Assembly: GCF_000382125.1 (NCBI RefSeq) | Contig: NZ_KB907547.1 | Coordinates: 372,001 to 436,000 of the forward strand | DNA: 64,000 nucleotides | Direction: 5' to 3' | Source of the DNA: Eudoraea adriatica DSM 19308 | GTDB taxonomy: Bacteria > Bacteroidota > Bacteroidia > Flavobacteriales > Flavobacteriaceae | Shown: positions 32,313-41,058 of the stretch, piece by piece | Layout: each line of letters begins with the position of its first letter | Numbering within the stretch: position 1 is the first letter of the stretch | Translations under genes and position numbers: made by a program | The notes under the pieces: generated by a model | What the model saw: the letters and a program-made list of their open reading frames with translations, nothing else | Database searches by the model: none | What the model was told of the DNA's origin: nothing

Positions 32313-34709
32313 ATGAAAAATCCTACTAGTATAGTTTTATTAATTTTAATACTGATTCATTCGTGTACCTCCAATCCTGTTACTGGTGATTTTTCCAAAG
32401 TAGTTGAAGACAGTCCCCATATAAAAGGTAAAAAAGACTATTTAAATTCTCCATATGTAACAGCCGGAGATAGATTATATATGGTTGGTCACCAAAATGG
32501 TACTTTTCCTGATTTGGGATGGCATGTAAAAGGTGAAATGGGAGGTGTATGGGATCACCCGATAAAATTAATGGATGGTTTTGAAGTAAGCCTCAATTGG
32601 GATGATCTGACTTTAAAACTGGATTCGGCAACATCTTTTGTTAACTATCCTTTTGCAAATAAGCATCTATATGATCTAAGTAAAAATAATCTGCAAATTG
32701 AAAGGTTTCAGTTTGTGCCTGATGGCAAGGAAGGGATTCTGATTCAATATAAATTGAAAAACCTGTCGGAGAAAACACAAAACTTTGACTTTTTATTCAG
32801 AGGGGACTCCGATCTCAGACCCGTTTGGCTTGGAGAGCGAACCGGGATGATAGACAGTGAAGATAAGGCTGAATTTGTTACTAATACAGGAACTTGGTTA
32901 ATGAAGGACAATCAAAATCCATGGTACGTTGCTTTTGGCACTTCTATACCCCCCTCTAAATACAGTTCTGAAAAAAGCCATCGTCCCGGCCTCGGTATTT
33001 CAGGCAATTTGACTTATGAAATATCCCTGCAGCCTGATGAAATTCAAATAATTAATTTTACCATAGCGGGTTCATATCAGTCCAGAGAACAAGCATTGGC
33101 CACCTATGATTCAATTCAGAATAAAGGCATTAGTTATCTAATAGCTAAAAAACAAAGGTACAGTACGCTTGCAGAACAATCCAAACTTACAATTCCTGAT
33201 AAGGAATTACAAAATGCCTTTGAATGGCTCAAATACAATTGTGATTGGCTAATAAGAGACGTCCCTGAAATTGGAAGAGGAATAACCGCAGGAATTCCGG
33301 ATTATCCCTGGTGGTTTGGAGTAGATAGCGAATATGCCCTGCAAGGCTATATGGCTATTGGTCAAAGAGATATTGTATACCAAACAATTCATCTTTTGGA
33401 CAGTGTTTCCAATAGCGTTAATGGAAATGGCAGAATCCTTCATGAAATGTCCACAAATGGAACTGTTTTTAATAAGGGAAACATTAACGAAACTCCACAA
33501 TTTGCGTCATTAATCTGGCAGATATATCTCTGGAACGGGGATATATTTTTTTTGGAAAAGTACTTTCCAACAGTCAGGAAAGGACTAAACTGGTTAATGT
33601 CTGAAAATGATGCCAACAAAAATTTATTTCCTGATGGCTTCGGTATGATGGAAATACATGGTCTTGATAGCGAAATGATAGATGTAGCAGTTTATACTCA
33701 AAGAGCTTTTGCTGATGCTGCTAAAATGGCAATTGAACTAAAAGAAGATTCATTAGCATTAGATTATAGTAAGATAGCCAACACTTTAAAAGATAAAATA
33801 AATTTGGAGTTTTGGTCTGAAGAATTTAACTCTTATGCCGACTTTATTGGAACTGATGAACAAGCTTTGCATTTAATAGAAGATGCAATAATAAGAGCAG
33901 ATACCCTTAATAAACCCTGGGCAATTGAGGAATTAAAAGAGACTAAAAAATCTATCATTGAAAATCCGTCTAAAACACTAAGGCCATTTGTCCTGCATCA
34001 CAACTGGGTTGTAAATACCCCAATGGAAATGAAAATTGCAGAAGAAGAGAAAGCATTAAAAGCGCTGCAAACCTCTGAAAATTTTGTAAATCCTTTTGGC
34101 GTTTTTGTAACCGGCATAGACAGAGATGCTTCTGCGGGTTCAGATGATGGCTCTTTTAAAGGAAGTAAAGTCTTTTCATATACAGGTGCGGTAATGACAC
34201 TTCCAACAGGGGTTCAGGCAATTGCGGAAAATAACTATGGCAGGCCTGACAAGGCATTAAATTACCTTAAAAGGATGACACGCACCTTTAGTTATGCCCT
34301 TCCCGGCAGTATATATGAGGTTTCACCCGATTATGGAATGATTACCCAAGCCTGGAATATCTATAGTTATGCAATTCCGATAATTCATCAATTTTTTGGT
34401 ATCCAACCTGTGGCATCAGAAAAAAGGATTCAGATTAAGATTCAAATGCCTGAAGAATGGAATTCTGCTAGTATAGAAAACGTGATGGTCGCAGAAAATA
34501 AAATATCAGTTTTTTATGAGAAAAAAGACAAATCAATTGCTGTGAAAGTAACGCAATCTGAAAGTGACTGGACTTTGGAAGTAGTGCTGCCAAAAACAGA
34601 AAATGAAAATTATGAACTAATAAAAGGTAAAGCAGAGATAACTACAGATGAAAATCAAATATTCTACCATTCCAACGATCCTATTATTGAAATCAGAACC
34701 ATTCCTTAG
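32313..34709 (+). CDS. Lipoprotein with an amylo-alpha-1,6-glucosidase-like (alpha/alpha)6 domain
   Basis: This 798-residue protein has a lipobox (ILIHSC, near residue 19), an N-terminal beta-sandwich-like half (about residues 40-280) and an (alpha/alpha)6-barrel-like C-terminal half (about 285-690) with YPWWFGVDSEYALQGYMAIG and ALNYLKRMTRTFSYALPGSI, matching glycogen debranching enzyme-like glucosidases. As a lipoprotein it would act in the periplasm or at the surface on oligosaccharides. Catalytic residues cannot be assigned by eye. It stands alone with no SusC/SusD pair next to it. The exact glycoside hydrolase family is uncertain. Confidence 0.82.
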   Translation: MKNPTSIVLLILILIHSCTSNPVTGDFSKVVEDSPHIKGKKDYLNSPYVTAGDRLYMVGHQNGTFPDLGWHVKGEMGGVWDHPIKLMDGFEVSLNWDDLTLKLDSATSFVNYPFANKHLYDLSKNNLQIERFQFVPDGKEGILIQYKLKNLSEKTQNFDFLFRGDSDLRPVWLGERTGMIDSEDKAEFVTNTGTWLMKDNQNPWYVAFGTSIPPSKYSSEKSHRPGLGISGNLTYEISLQPDEIQIINFTIAGSYQSREQALATYDSIQNKGISYLIAKKQRYSTLAEQSKLTIPDKELQNAFEWLKYNCDWLIRDVPEIGRGITAGIPDYPWWFGVDSEYALQGYMAIGQRDIVYQTIHLLDSVSNSVNGNGRILHEMSTNGTVFNKGNINETPQFASLIWQIYLWNGDIFFLEKYFPTVRKGLNWLMSENDANKNLFPDGFGMMEIHGLDSEMIDVAVYTQRAFADAAKMAIELKEDSLALDYSKIANTLKDKINLEFWSEEFNSYADFIGTDEQALHLIEDAIIRADTLNKPWAIEELKETKKSIIENPSKTLRPFVLHHNWVVNTPMEMKIAEEEKALKALQTSENFVNPFGVFVTGIDRDASAGSDDGSFKGSKVFSYTGAVMTLPTGVQAIAENNYGRPDKALNYLKRMTRTFSYALPGSIYEVSPDYGMITQAWNIYSYAIPIIHQFFGIQPVASEKRIQIKIQMPEEWNSASIENVMVAENKISVFYEKKDKSIAVKVTQSESDWTLEVVLPKTENENYELIKGKAEITTDENQIFYHSNDPIIEIRTIP

Positions 34710-34775
34710 AAATAGAAGTAATAATCAGGAACTGTTATCTATAGTATCTAAAAAACTAACCTCTGCAACATTGGT

Positions 34776-35252
34776 ATGAATTATTCCCGTAAGTCTTATA
34801 CAGTAAATGAAGTAACAAAGAAGTTGGAAAGGTATTGCATGTATCAGGAGCGCTGCCATTTGGAAGTTATTACGAAATTACAGACAATTGGAATGATCCC
34901 CGAGGCAACAGATCTTATTATTACACATTTAATTAAAAATGATTTTTTAAATGAAGAGCGATTTTCCAGAAGTTTTGCCAGAGGGAAATTTAACTTCAAA
35001 AATTGGGGTAAAGTAAAAATCGTAGGAGAATTACAACGACGAAACATCTCAAAATTCAATATAAAACTGGCTATGGACGAAATAGATGAAGAAGATTATC
35101 TACAAAAATTAGATTGGTTGGCCAGAAAGAGATTACATCAAATCAAAGAAGCTAATTTGCAAAAACGGAGAAAGAAACTGGCAGATTATTTATTCTACAG
35201 AGGATGGGAAAGAGATTTAGTTTATTCAAAAATTTCTGAACTCATAGCTTAA
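34776..35252 (+). CDS. recX: Regulatory protein RecX
   Basis: This 158-residue helical protein binds RecA filaments and limits recombination. It has the RecX triple three-helix pattern: YTVNEVTKKLERYCMYQERC, then LIKNDFLNEERFSRSFARGKF and WGKVKIVGELQRRNISKFNI, ending YRGWERDLVYSKI. Length is normal. It is 66 bases after the lipoprotein gene and about 90 bases before the hydroxylase gene on the same strand; recA is not in the window. Confidence 0.93.
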   Translation: MNYSRKSYTVNEVTKKLERYCMYQERCHLEVITKLQTIGMIPEATDLIITHLIKNDFLNEERFSRSFARGKFNFKNWGKVKIVGELQRRNISKFNIKLAMDEIDEEDYLQKLDWLARKRLHQIKEANLQKRRKKLADYLFYRGWERDLVYSKISELIA

Positions 35253-35343
35253 CTTATGAATGTTACTTTCTATAGTCCTTACTGAGACAAAACACTTGTA
35301 TTTAGGACTGTATTTTGTAACTTTGACCTCTAATTTAAAAAAA

Positions 35344-36003
35344 ATGAAGCCAAAAGTCACCACAGAGTTTCATCACGGTCAGGCAAAAATATTCAATAAC
35401 CCATTTTTGGAAAGCCTTACCAAGACAAATCCAATTCAAAACATCGTTGTTTATGGAATCACTATCATAGCAATGATTTCATTTACTTACTTAAAAATAG
35501 GTTTATCTGCTTTAGAAATTATAAGCCTTTTTATTGTTGGTGTATTCTTCTGGACATTTGCAGAATATATGTTACATCGTTTTGTTTTCCATTGGGTTAC
35601 AGAAGCAAAATGGTCTCAGCGCTTTCATTTTATTATGCATGGTTCGCACCATCATTACCCCAGAGATGAAGAACGCCTGCTAATGCCACCGGTTCCCGGT
35701 CTAATTATGGCAAGCGTACTATTCTTGTTATTTTTCGCTATTTTCTGGCTACTGGGAATTTCTGATCTTGCCTTTGGCTTTTTTCCGGGGTTCTTTACGG
35801 GCTATTTAATGTATTCTTTCGTTCACAGGGCTACGCATATAGCGCGTCCTCCTAAGAGGTTTAAGAATTTATGGCAACATCATAGCCTGCATCATTACAG
35901 ATATCCCGACAAGGCCTTCGGCGTATCAAATACATTTTGGGATAAGGTCTTTGGTACCATGCCTCCATCTAAGGTAAAAGATAAAAAAGAAGAACTGGTA
36001 TAA
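35344..36003 (+). CDS. Fatty acid hydroxylase superfamily membrane enzyme
   Basis: This 219-residue membrane enzyme has the di-iron histidine boxes of the sterol desaturase/fatty acid hydroxylase family: LHRFVFHW, HGSHHHYPRD, HRATH and HHSLHHYRYPD. About four membrane segments surround them. Among family members it looks closest to the FA2H/Scs7-type 2-hydroxylases, so it may hydroxylate the acyl chain of sulfonolipids or sphingolipids found in this phylum; this is inference. I chose the ATG at 35344 (MKPKVTTEFHHG) because it starts the conserved part; the frame to 35260 is unconserved-looking. Confidence 0.88.
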   Translation: MKPKVTTEFHHGQAKIFNNPFLESLTKTNPIQNIVVYGITIIAMISFTYLKIGLSALEIISLFIVGVFFWTFAEYMLHRFVFHWVTEAKWSQRFHFIMHGSHHHYPRDEERLLMPPVPGLIMASVLFLLFFAIFWLLGISDLAFGFFPGFFTGYLMYSFVHRATHIARPPKRFKNLWQHHSLHHYRYPDKAFGVSNTFWDKVFGTMPPSKVKDKKEELV

Positions 36004-36012
36004 GCGAAAGTT

Positions 36013-37179
36013 CTATTTTATTGCCTTCATTCTTTCGAAAGGTTTTGTTCTGTCAAATAAATACCTATAAGTGGTATGTATTTTACATATTTCGCCTCCT
36101 ACTTGCTTCACGACAATAATCATTTTTCTATTAAAATCCCCTATGCCATTAATTTCAATAACTTCATATTGGTTAGATAAACTTTTGGCCATCTTATGAA
36201 ATGCATGAATTATTCCACCATCCAATCCCTTACCCTGATGCTCCGGAACAATTCCAAAAACAAACCCTAACATTTTCCTATTTCTTTTATGTCGCTTATG
36301 CCAAAGAAACTTTAACTTTCCTATAAGATTGAGATTGCCATTGACATATTTAAACCATTGATTTACCTCGGGAATATTTATATAAAATGCGACCGGCTCT
36401 CCTTTATAGTAGGCAAACCATATTATTCTTTCGTCTATAATTGGCTTCAATTTACTCATCAACAAATGTCCCTGTTCTTTTGATATTGCGGAGACGCCTT
36501 CATGATTAACCCACGCTTTGTTGTACATATCGATTATATTATTCGTTTGTTCTTCAAATTTTTCCATTTGGAAATGTTCAAACGAATAGTCCGGGTTACT
36601 ATTTACGATGGCCGCTTTTCTCTCTAATCGCGGGTTTACATCTTCCTTTATTACTTTTAGGAAAGTATAATGCTCAAAATAAGTCTGAAAACCATAGTTT
36701 TCAAAAAGTTCCCTGTAATAAGGAAAGTTGTAGTTGCATTGATAGTTAGGTTCCAGATCATACCCTTTGGTCAGGAGCCCCCACCATTTGTCTCTCGCGC
36801 CAAAGTTTATTGGCCCATCCATAAATTCAACACCCTGATCTACCAGCCAATTCTTACTGATATCGAATAATGCATTCGCAGCATTTTGGTCATTTATGCA
36901 TTCAAAAAAACCCACCCCACCAAAATTTTCAGTAACACCCTTAACGGAGGTTTTCTTCAAAACAAAAGCTGCAATGCGGCCAAGGATTTTGTTCTCATTT
37001 AACAATAACCACCGGACACAATTACCACGTTCAAAATTCTTGTTGACTGCAGGATCAAAAATATCCGCAATATCCTTATCAAGAGGCCTTATATACTGTT
37101 TTTGATTTTTGTAAAGATCTACCGGAAACGATACGAATCTTTTACAATCGCTGCGGGACTTTACTTCAAGAAGATGCAT
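36013..37179 (-). CDS. GNAT-fold acyltransferase-like protein
   Basis: This 388-residue cytoplasmic protein has two GNAT-like regions. The second carries the likely acyl-CoA loop (GFVFGIVPEHQGKGLDGGI, in the last third, containing Q-x-x-G-K-G), and the first includes WLLLNENKILGRIAAFVLKK and GGVGFFECINDQ. Homologues are widespread in Bacteroidota but their substrate is unknown. The ATG at 37179 is preferred over an upstream TTG. It is convergent with the hydroxylase gene (ten-base gap) and alone on its strand. Confidence 0.78.
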   Translation of the reverse strand: MHLLEVKSRSDCKRFVSFPVDLYKNQKQYIRPLDKDIADIFDPAVNKNFERGNCVRWLLLNENKILGRIAAFVLKKTSVKGVTENFGGVGFFECINDQNAANALFDISKNWLVDQGVEFMDGPINFGARDKWWGLLTKGYDLEPNYQCNYNFPYYRELFENYGFQTYFEHYTFLKVIKEDVNPRLERKAAIVNSNPDYSFEHFQMEKFEEQTNNIIDMYNKAWVNHEGVSAISKEQGHLLMSKLKPIIDERIIWFAYYKGEPVAFYINIPEVNQWFKYVNGNLNLIGKLKFLWHKRHKRNRKMLGFVFGIVPEHQGKGLDGGIIHAFHKMAKSLSNQYEVIEINGIGDFNRKMIIVVKQVGGEICKIHTTYRYLFDRTKPFERMKAIK

Positions 37180-37276
37180 TAAATACAATTAAAAGAAATG
37201 TAAACATAAACATTATTCGAAAGAAAAAATAAAGTGGTCAATAATTTTTTATTGGGAATGGTCATGGTAAATGAAT

Positions 37277-38134
37277 TTAAGGGTGCATTCTATTTGTCCT
37301 TTTTATAGCCTGACTATTTTTCCAGTCAATCCAATTTTGACCTCTTATTCTTCTCATAAGATTATCAAAATATCTCATAAAAAATACATTGTAGACTGCT
37401 TTTAGAAGATTTCTCGAATTATGAGCAATCCCCCGCAAACTCATTGAAAACCCGGGTGTTATGTATTTCATATAATGCCAAAATCCTTCTGGAATATATA
37501 AAACTTCCCCATGGTTTAATTGCGCCCTAAATCCATTGGCATGCTTAAGGGCCGGCCATTCGTCTAAGTTTGGATTAGAAAAATTTATACTTTCGTGTGT
37601 AATTAATGAATGTGGTATTTTATAGAGGTATTTATTTTCAGTTTGAGGAAAAAGGATACATTCTTTTTTCCCGGCGAAATGAAAATGGAAAATATTGGCT
37701 AGATCAATATCATAATGCATAAAGGTGTGCGAATCCGCACCTCCAAAAAACAACATTGGAAGACCCTTCATTAAGCGCACACCAAAATCAGGATAAGAGA
37801 AATCTTTTTGGAGTTCGGGTGCTTCCTTAATTAAATTCCATAAAAATATTCTGTATTTCGTTGGTTGTTGCCTGATCAGATCTATATAGTCCGTCATCTT
37901 CATTTTGGAATGAGGCTCATTAAAACCGTCTTTATAATCAACGGGCCTGTCGTCATATAAAGGCACAGTTTTATCACCTGCGACCTTTTTTATATAATCA
38001 AAATCCCATTTTGAATAAGCCGGCCAATCTGTTATAAATTTTTCAATAACAACAGGTTGCTGAGGTTTATAATAGTTTTCTATAAAATCCTCTTTGCTAA
38101 TGGTTTTTACTCTGGGTATATCCTTTAATTGCAA
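37277..38134 (-). CDS. JmjC-like (cupin_8) Fe(II)/2-oxoglutarate oxygenase
   Basis: This 285-residue protein has the JmjC iron triad: MHYDID (His140, Asp142) and EGFWHYM (His220). The N-terminal helix bundle (PQQPVVIEKFITDWPAY, KWDFDYIKK) and LFFGGADSHTFMH are typical of cupin_8 hydroxylases related to factor-inhibiting HIF and to ribosomal oxygenases. It may hydroxylate a protein or small molecule; no target is evident. The start is a TTG at 38134 (MQLKDIPRVKTIS). It lies upstream of no other gene on its strand within 70 bases. Confidence 0.85.
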   Translation of the reverse strand: MQLKDIPRVKTISKEDFIENYYKPQQPVVIEKFITDWPAYSKWDFDYIKKVAGDKTVPLYDDRPVDYKDGFNEPHSKMKMTDYIDLIRQQPTKYRIFLWNLIKEAPELQKDFSYPDFGVRLMKGLPMLFFGGADSHTFMHYDIDLANIFHFHFAGKKECILFPQTENKYLYKIPHSLITHESINFSNPNLDEWPALKHANGFRAQLNHGEVLYIPEGFWHYMKYITPGFSMSLRGIAHNSRNLLKAVYNVFFMRYFDNLMRRIRGQNWIDWKNSQAIKRTNRMHP

Positions 38135-38199
38135 AATCTAATAGGTAAATTAAACCTTATCATTTAAACCCTAATAAAGTCTATATGGCAATTTTCTTG

Positions 38200-39300
38200 C
38201 TAGGAAAGGTTGCCAGGATTGGATTTCATTTTTGCAAGCTCATTGCGCTCTATCTTATGTTCTGGTCTTGACCATTTTGGTTTCTCCCCAATAGGTTGTA
38301 TCCTGGATTCACTTGCTTCCACCGTCCTTGGTTGTGGAGCTTTTACAAATGGCTTTTGCGGAATAAGTCCTAATTGCTTAAACATTTCCAAATCCTCATT
38401 TACATCCGGATTTGGCGTTGTCAATAATTTATCGCCTGCAAAAATGGAATTGGCTCCCGCAAAAAAGCACATTGCCTGTCCTTCCCTCGTCATTTCCGTT
38501 CTGCCGGCCGATAATCTTACCTGCGTTTTAGGCATAACAATTCTGGTTGTGGCAACCATTCGTATCATATCCCAAATAGATATAGGATCAATATCCTCCA
38601 TAGGAGTTCCTTCTACCGCTACCAAAGCATTAATTGGTACAGATTCTGGCTGAGGATTCAAAGTAGATAAAGCTACCAACATTCCTGCCCTGTCCTCTAA
38701 TTGTTCTCCCATGCCAATAATTCCCCCACTACAAACAGTTACATTGCTTTTCCTTACATTTTCTATCGTTTTTAATCTATCGTCAAAGGCTCTGGTAGAA
38801 ATCACATCCTTATAATAATCTTCAGATGTATCTAAGTTGTGATTGTAAGCGTAAAGACCTGCTTCTGCCAAACGCTTTGCCTGATTTTCAGTAAGCATCC
38901 CTAAAGTGCAGCAAACCTCCATATCCAGCTTATTAATGGTTCTTACCATTTCTAAAACCTGTTCAAATTCGTCGCCATCTTTTACATTGCGCCATGCAGC
39001 TCCCATACAAACCCTGGAACTTCCGGATTCTTTAGCACGCAGAGCCTGGGCCTTTACATGCTGAACAGACATTAAGTCATTGTTTTCAATATCTGTATGA
39101 TAACGTGCTGCCTGGGGACAATAGCCACAATCTTCAGGACAACCGCCGGTCTTTATGGATAGCAAAGTAGATACCTGAACTGTATTTGGATCATGAAACT
39201 TGCGATGAACTGTGGCTGCCTCATATAATAATTCCATCAGGGGTTTATTATATATTTCAAGGATCTCTTTTTTTGTCCAGTTATTTCGTTCTTCAACCAT
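38200..39300 (-). CDS. bioB: Biotin synthase
   Basis: This 366-residue radical-SAM enzyme inserts sulfur into dethiobiotin. It has the SAM cluster motif (GGCPEDCGYCPQAARYHT, C-x3-C-x2-C) and the second-cluster residues in AAWRNVKDGDEFEQV and CCTLGMLTENQAKRL, with an Arg/Cys-containing MCFFAGANSIF loop. Length is slightly longer than E. coli BioB because of a C-terminal tail (PRTVEASESRIQPIGEKPKW). I chose the ATG at 39300 over the TTG at 39306. It is the last gene of the biotin cluster on this strand. Confidence 0.96.
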   Translation of the reverse strand: MVEERNNWTKKEILEIYNKPLMELLYEAATVHRKFHDPNTVQVSTLLSIKTGGCPEDCGYCPQAARYHTDIENNDLMSVQHVKAQALRAKESGSSRVCMGAAWRNVKDGDEFEQVLEMVRTINKLDMEVCCTLGMLTENQAKRLAEAGLYAYNHNLDTSEDYYKDVISTRAFDDRLKTIENVRKSNVTVCSGGIIGMGEQLEDRAGMLVALSTLNPQPESVPINALVAVEGTPMEDIDPISIWDMIRMVATTRIVMPKTQVRLSAGRTEMTREGQAMCFFAGANSIFAGDKLLTTPNPDVNEDLEMFKQLGLIPQKPFVKAPQPRTVEASESRIQPIGEKPKWSRPEHKIERNELAKMKSNPGNLS

Positions 39301-39374
39301 ATGCAAGAATTTAATATAAACATCAAAAATAATCTTTAATCTGTAAAAAATTGATAAATCTCGATTATAGTGAT

Positions 39375-40547
39375 TTAACCTATCTGGCTTTCGGGGTTTT
39401 TTAATAAAATACTAACTGCATTGCCGCCAAAACCTACCGCATTTACAAGTACTCTATTTATTTTCCTTGGGGGGTTTGGGCTCCTAAAAGGAACTCCAAG
39501 AAATCTTTGGTGTTTCAACATTAATATTCCCATTTCCACACTAAGAATTCCTGATGCTCCAAACGTGTGTCCTACTTTCCATTTATTCGTAGTAAGTGCA
39601 GGTAAGAAATTTCCAAAGATCTTCTTAATTGCAGCAAATTCTGCCGCGTCACCTTTTATTGTGCCAGGTGCATGCATCACAATAATATCAATTTCTTTTG
39701 GAGGTACACTTCCTAAAGCCATAGACATTGAATCCTGCAAACAGCGGGCATCTGCGGAAAGAGAAATATTATGTTCTAATGATTCAGTTGCAAATCCCAG
39801 CCCTTCTATTATGGCAAGTGAGTTCTTATGAATTCCATATTCCAGGCAGGCAACGCCCGCACCTTCACCAAGGATCATGGAATTTTTTTGTTTATTAAGG
39901 TCAAGAGCCCTGCATGGGTAATCATTCTCTTCTTCCGAAGCATATATTTTTAATGCTCTCATTTGAGCAATAGTAAAAGGTGTCAAAGGTGCTTCACTTC
40001 CTCCTACTAGAAACTTTTTCGCCATTCCACTTTTAATCCATGCCACACCATTTAATATGGCATGTAGTGCCGTAGAACAGGTAATAGAGTGGGAAATACT
40101 GGGACCCTTCGATTGAAGATCATTAGATATCCAGGAAGAAATATTTCCCAATGTAGTAGTCGGAGATGTTAAAACAGCGGTAGAATTATTTTGTAAAAAA
40201 TCTTTGTGATATTTTTCAAAAAGCCCCGTAGCACCGCGGGATGAACCTATATTAATTCCAAAATTATCATTTTCCCCCCAACCTGCATATTTAACTGCTC
40301 GCCTGGCCGTAAAAATACCAAATAGCACACTGTCATCGAGATTCAAATATCTTGAATTGCTATTCCTAAGGTTATTTATTTCCAATTTGGAAGGTTCTGA
40401 TAGGCAAGATATCCATGCCGCCGTATTTCCAATAGATGCTTTTCTGAAAAAATGTCCTGAATGCTGATAACCGGCCCAAATATCCTCCTGATTATTCCCC
40501 AAAGGGGAAATGGATGCAATGGACGTAATAGTAATTGGTGGAGACAA
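39375..40547 (-). CDS. Beta-ketoacyl synthase in the biotin cluster
   Basis: This roughly 390-residue enzyme condenses acyl and malonyl units. With the TTG start at 40547 (MSPPITITSIASISPLG), the catalytic triad is Cys157 in HSITCSTALHA, His292 in VMHAPGT and His327 in VGHTFGASG. That geometry matches FabF-type enzymes, and the N-terminus aligns with theirs better than a TTG at 40589. Its neighbours are bioB below and bioA-bioD-bioF beyond the Coa1-like gene, so a role in building the pimeloyl chain is plausible, since bioC and bioH are not in the window. A role in ordinary fatty acid synthesis is the alternative. Confidence 0.88.
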   Translation of the reverse strand: MSPPITITSIASISPLGNNQEDIWAGYQHSGHFFRKASIGNTAAWISCLSEPSKLEINNLRNSNSRYLNLDDSVLFGIFTARRAVKYAGWGENDNFGINIGSSRGATGLFEKYHKDFLQNNSTAVLTSPTTTLGNISSWISNDLQSKGPSISHSITCSTALHAILNGVAWIKSGMAKKFLVGGSEAPLTPFTIAQMRALKIYASEEENDYPCRALDLNKQKNSMILGEGAGVACLEYGIHKNSLAIIEGLGFATESLEHNISLSADARCLQDSMSMALGSVPPKEIDIIVMHAPGTIKGDAAEFAAIKKIFGNFLPALTTNKWKVGHTFGASGILSVEMGILMLKHQRFLGVPFRSPNPPRKINRVLVNAVGFGGNAVSILLKNPESQIG

Positions 40548-40613
40548 TGCCTTCTTATTTAGAGTAAAAATAAAAGTTCTTACCTTCAATGTATAAAAAC
40601 AATATAAAAAACA

Positions 40614-41042
40614 ATGAACAATGAATTGCTGCCTGAAAAAAGCTGGTGGAATCGCAATTGGACCTGGGCTTTACCGTTAGGTGGGTGTTTGACCGTTTTG
40701 ATAATTATTGGCGTAATTATTAGCACTATTTTTTTTAGTGTTACTTCTATGCTAGATGATTCGGTGCCTCTTGAGTACGCTCTTAAGAAAATTAATGAAG
40801 ATTCGGAAATAGTGGAGCAAATGGGTTTCCCGATAGAAAAAAATGGAATGATACAAGGTGAATTCAATTGGGTTAATGATGAAAAAATTGCAGATATGCA
40901 AGTTCCTATAAAGGGCCCTGAGGATAGTGGAACTTTATATATAAAGGCAAGCGCTAACGGCGATAAGTGGACCTATCACGAAATAAGGGTCGTAGTTAAA
41001 GATAATGAAGAGCTGGACCTCCTGGACGATAATTGGGATTAA
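40614..41042 (+). CDS. Coa1-like membrane protein
   Basis: This 142-residue protein has one N-terminal membrane helix (about residues 19-43, TWALPLGGCLTVLIIIGVIISTI) and a soluble domain of about 95 residues resembling cytochrome c oxidase assembly factor 1 (Coa1) family proteins: YALKKINEDSEIVEQMGFPI and MIQGEFNWVND, then GTLYIKASANGDKWTYHEIRV. It lies on the plus strand inside the minus-strand biotin cluster, with only 16 bases to the end of bioA. The link to biotin is probably accidental. No oxidase genes are nearby, so function is open. Confidence 0.75.
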   Translation: MNNELLPEKSWWNRNWTWALPLGGCLTVLIIIGVIISTIFFSVTSMLDDSVPLEYALKKINEDSEIVEQMGFPIEKNGMIQGEFNWVNDEKIADMQVPIKGPEDSGTLYIKASANGDKWTYHEIRVVVKDNEELDLLDDNWD

Positions 41043-41058
41043 TAATTATCATTAACTT

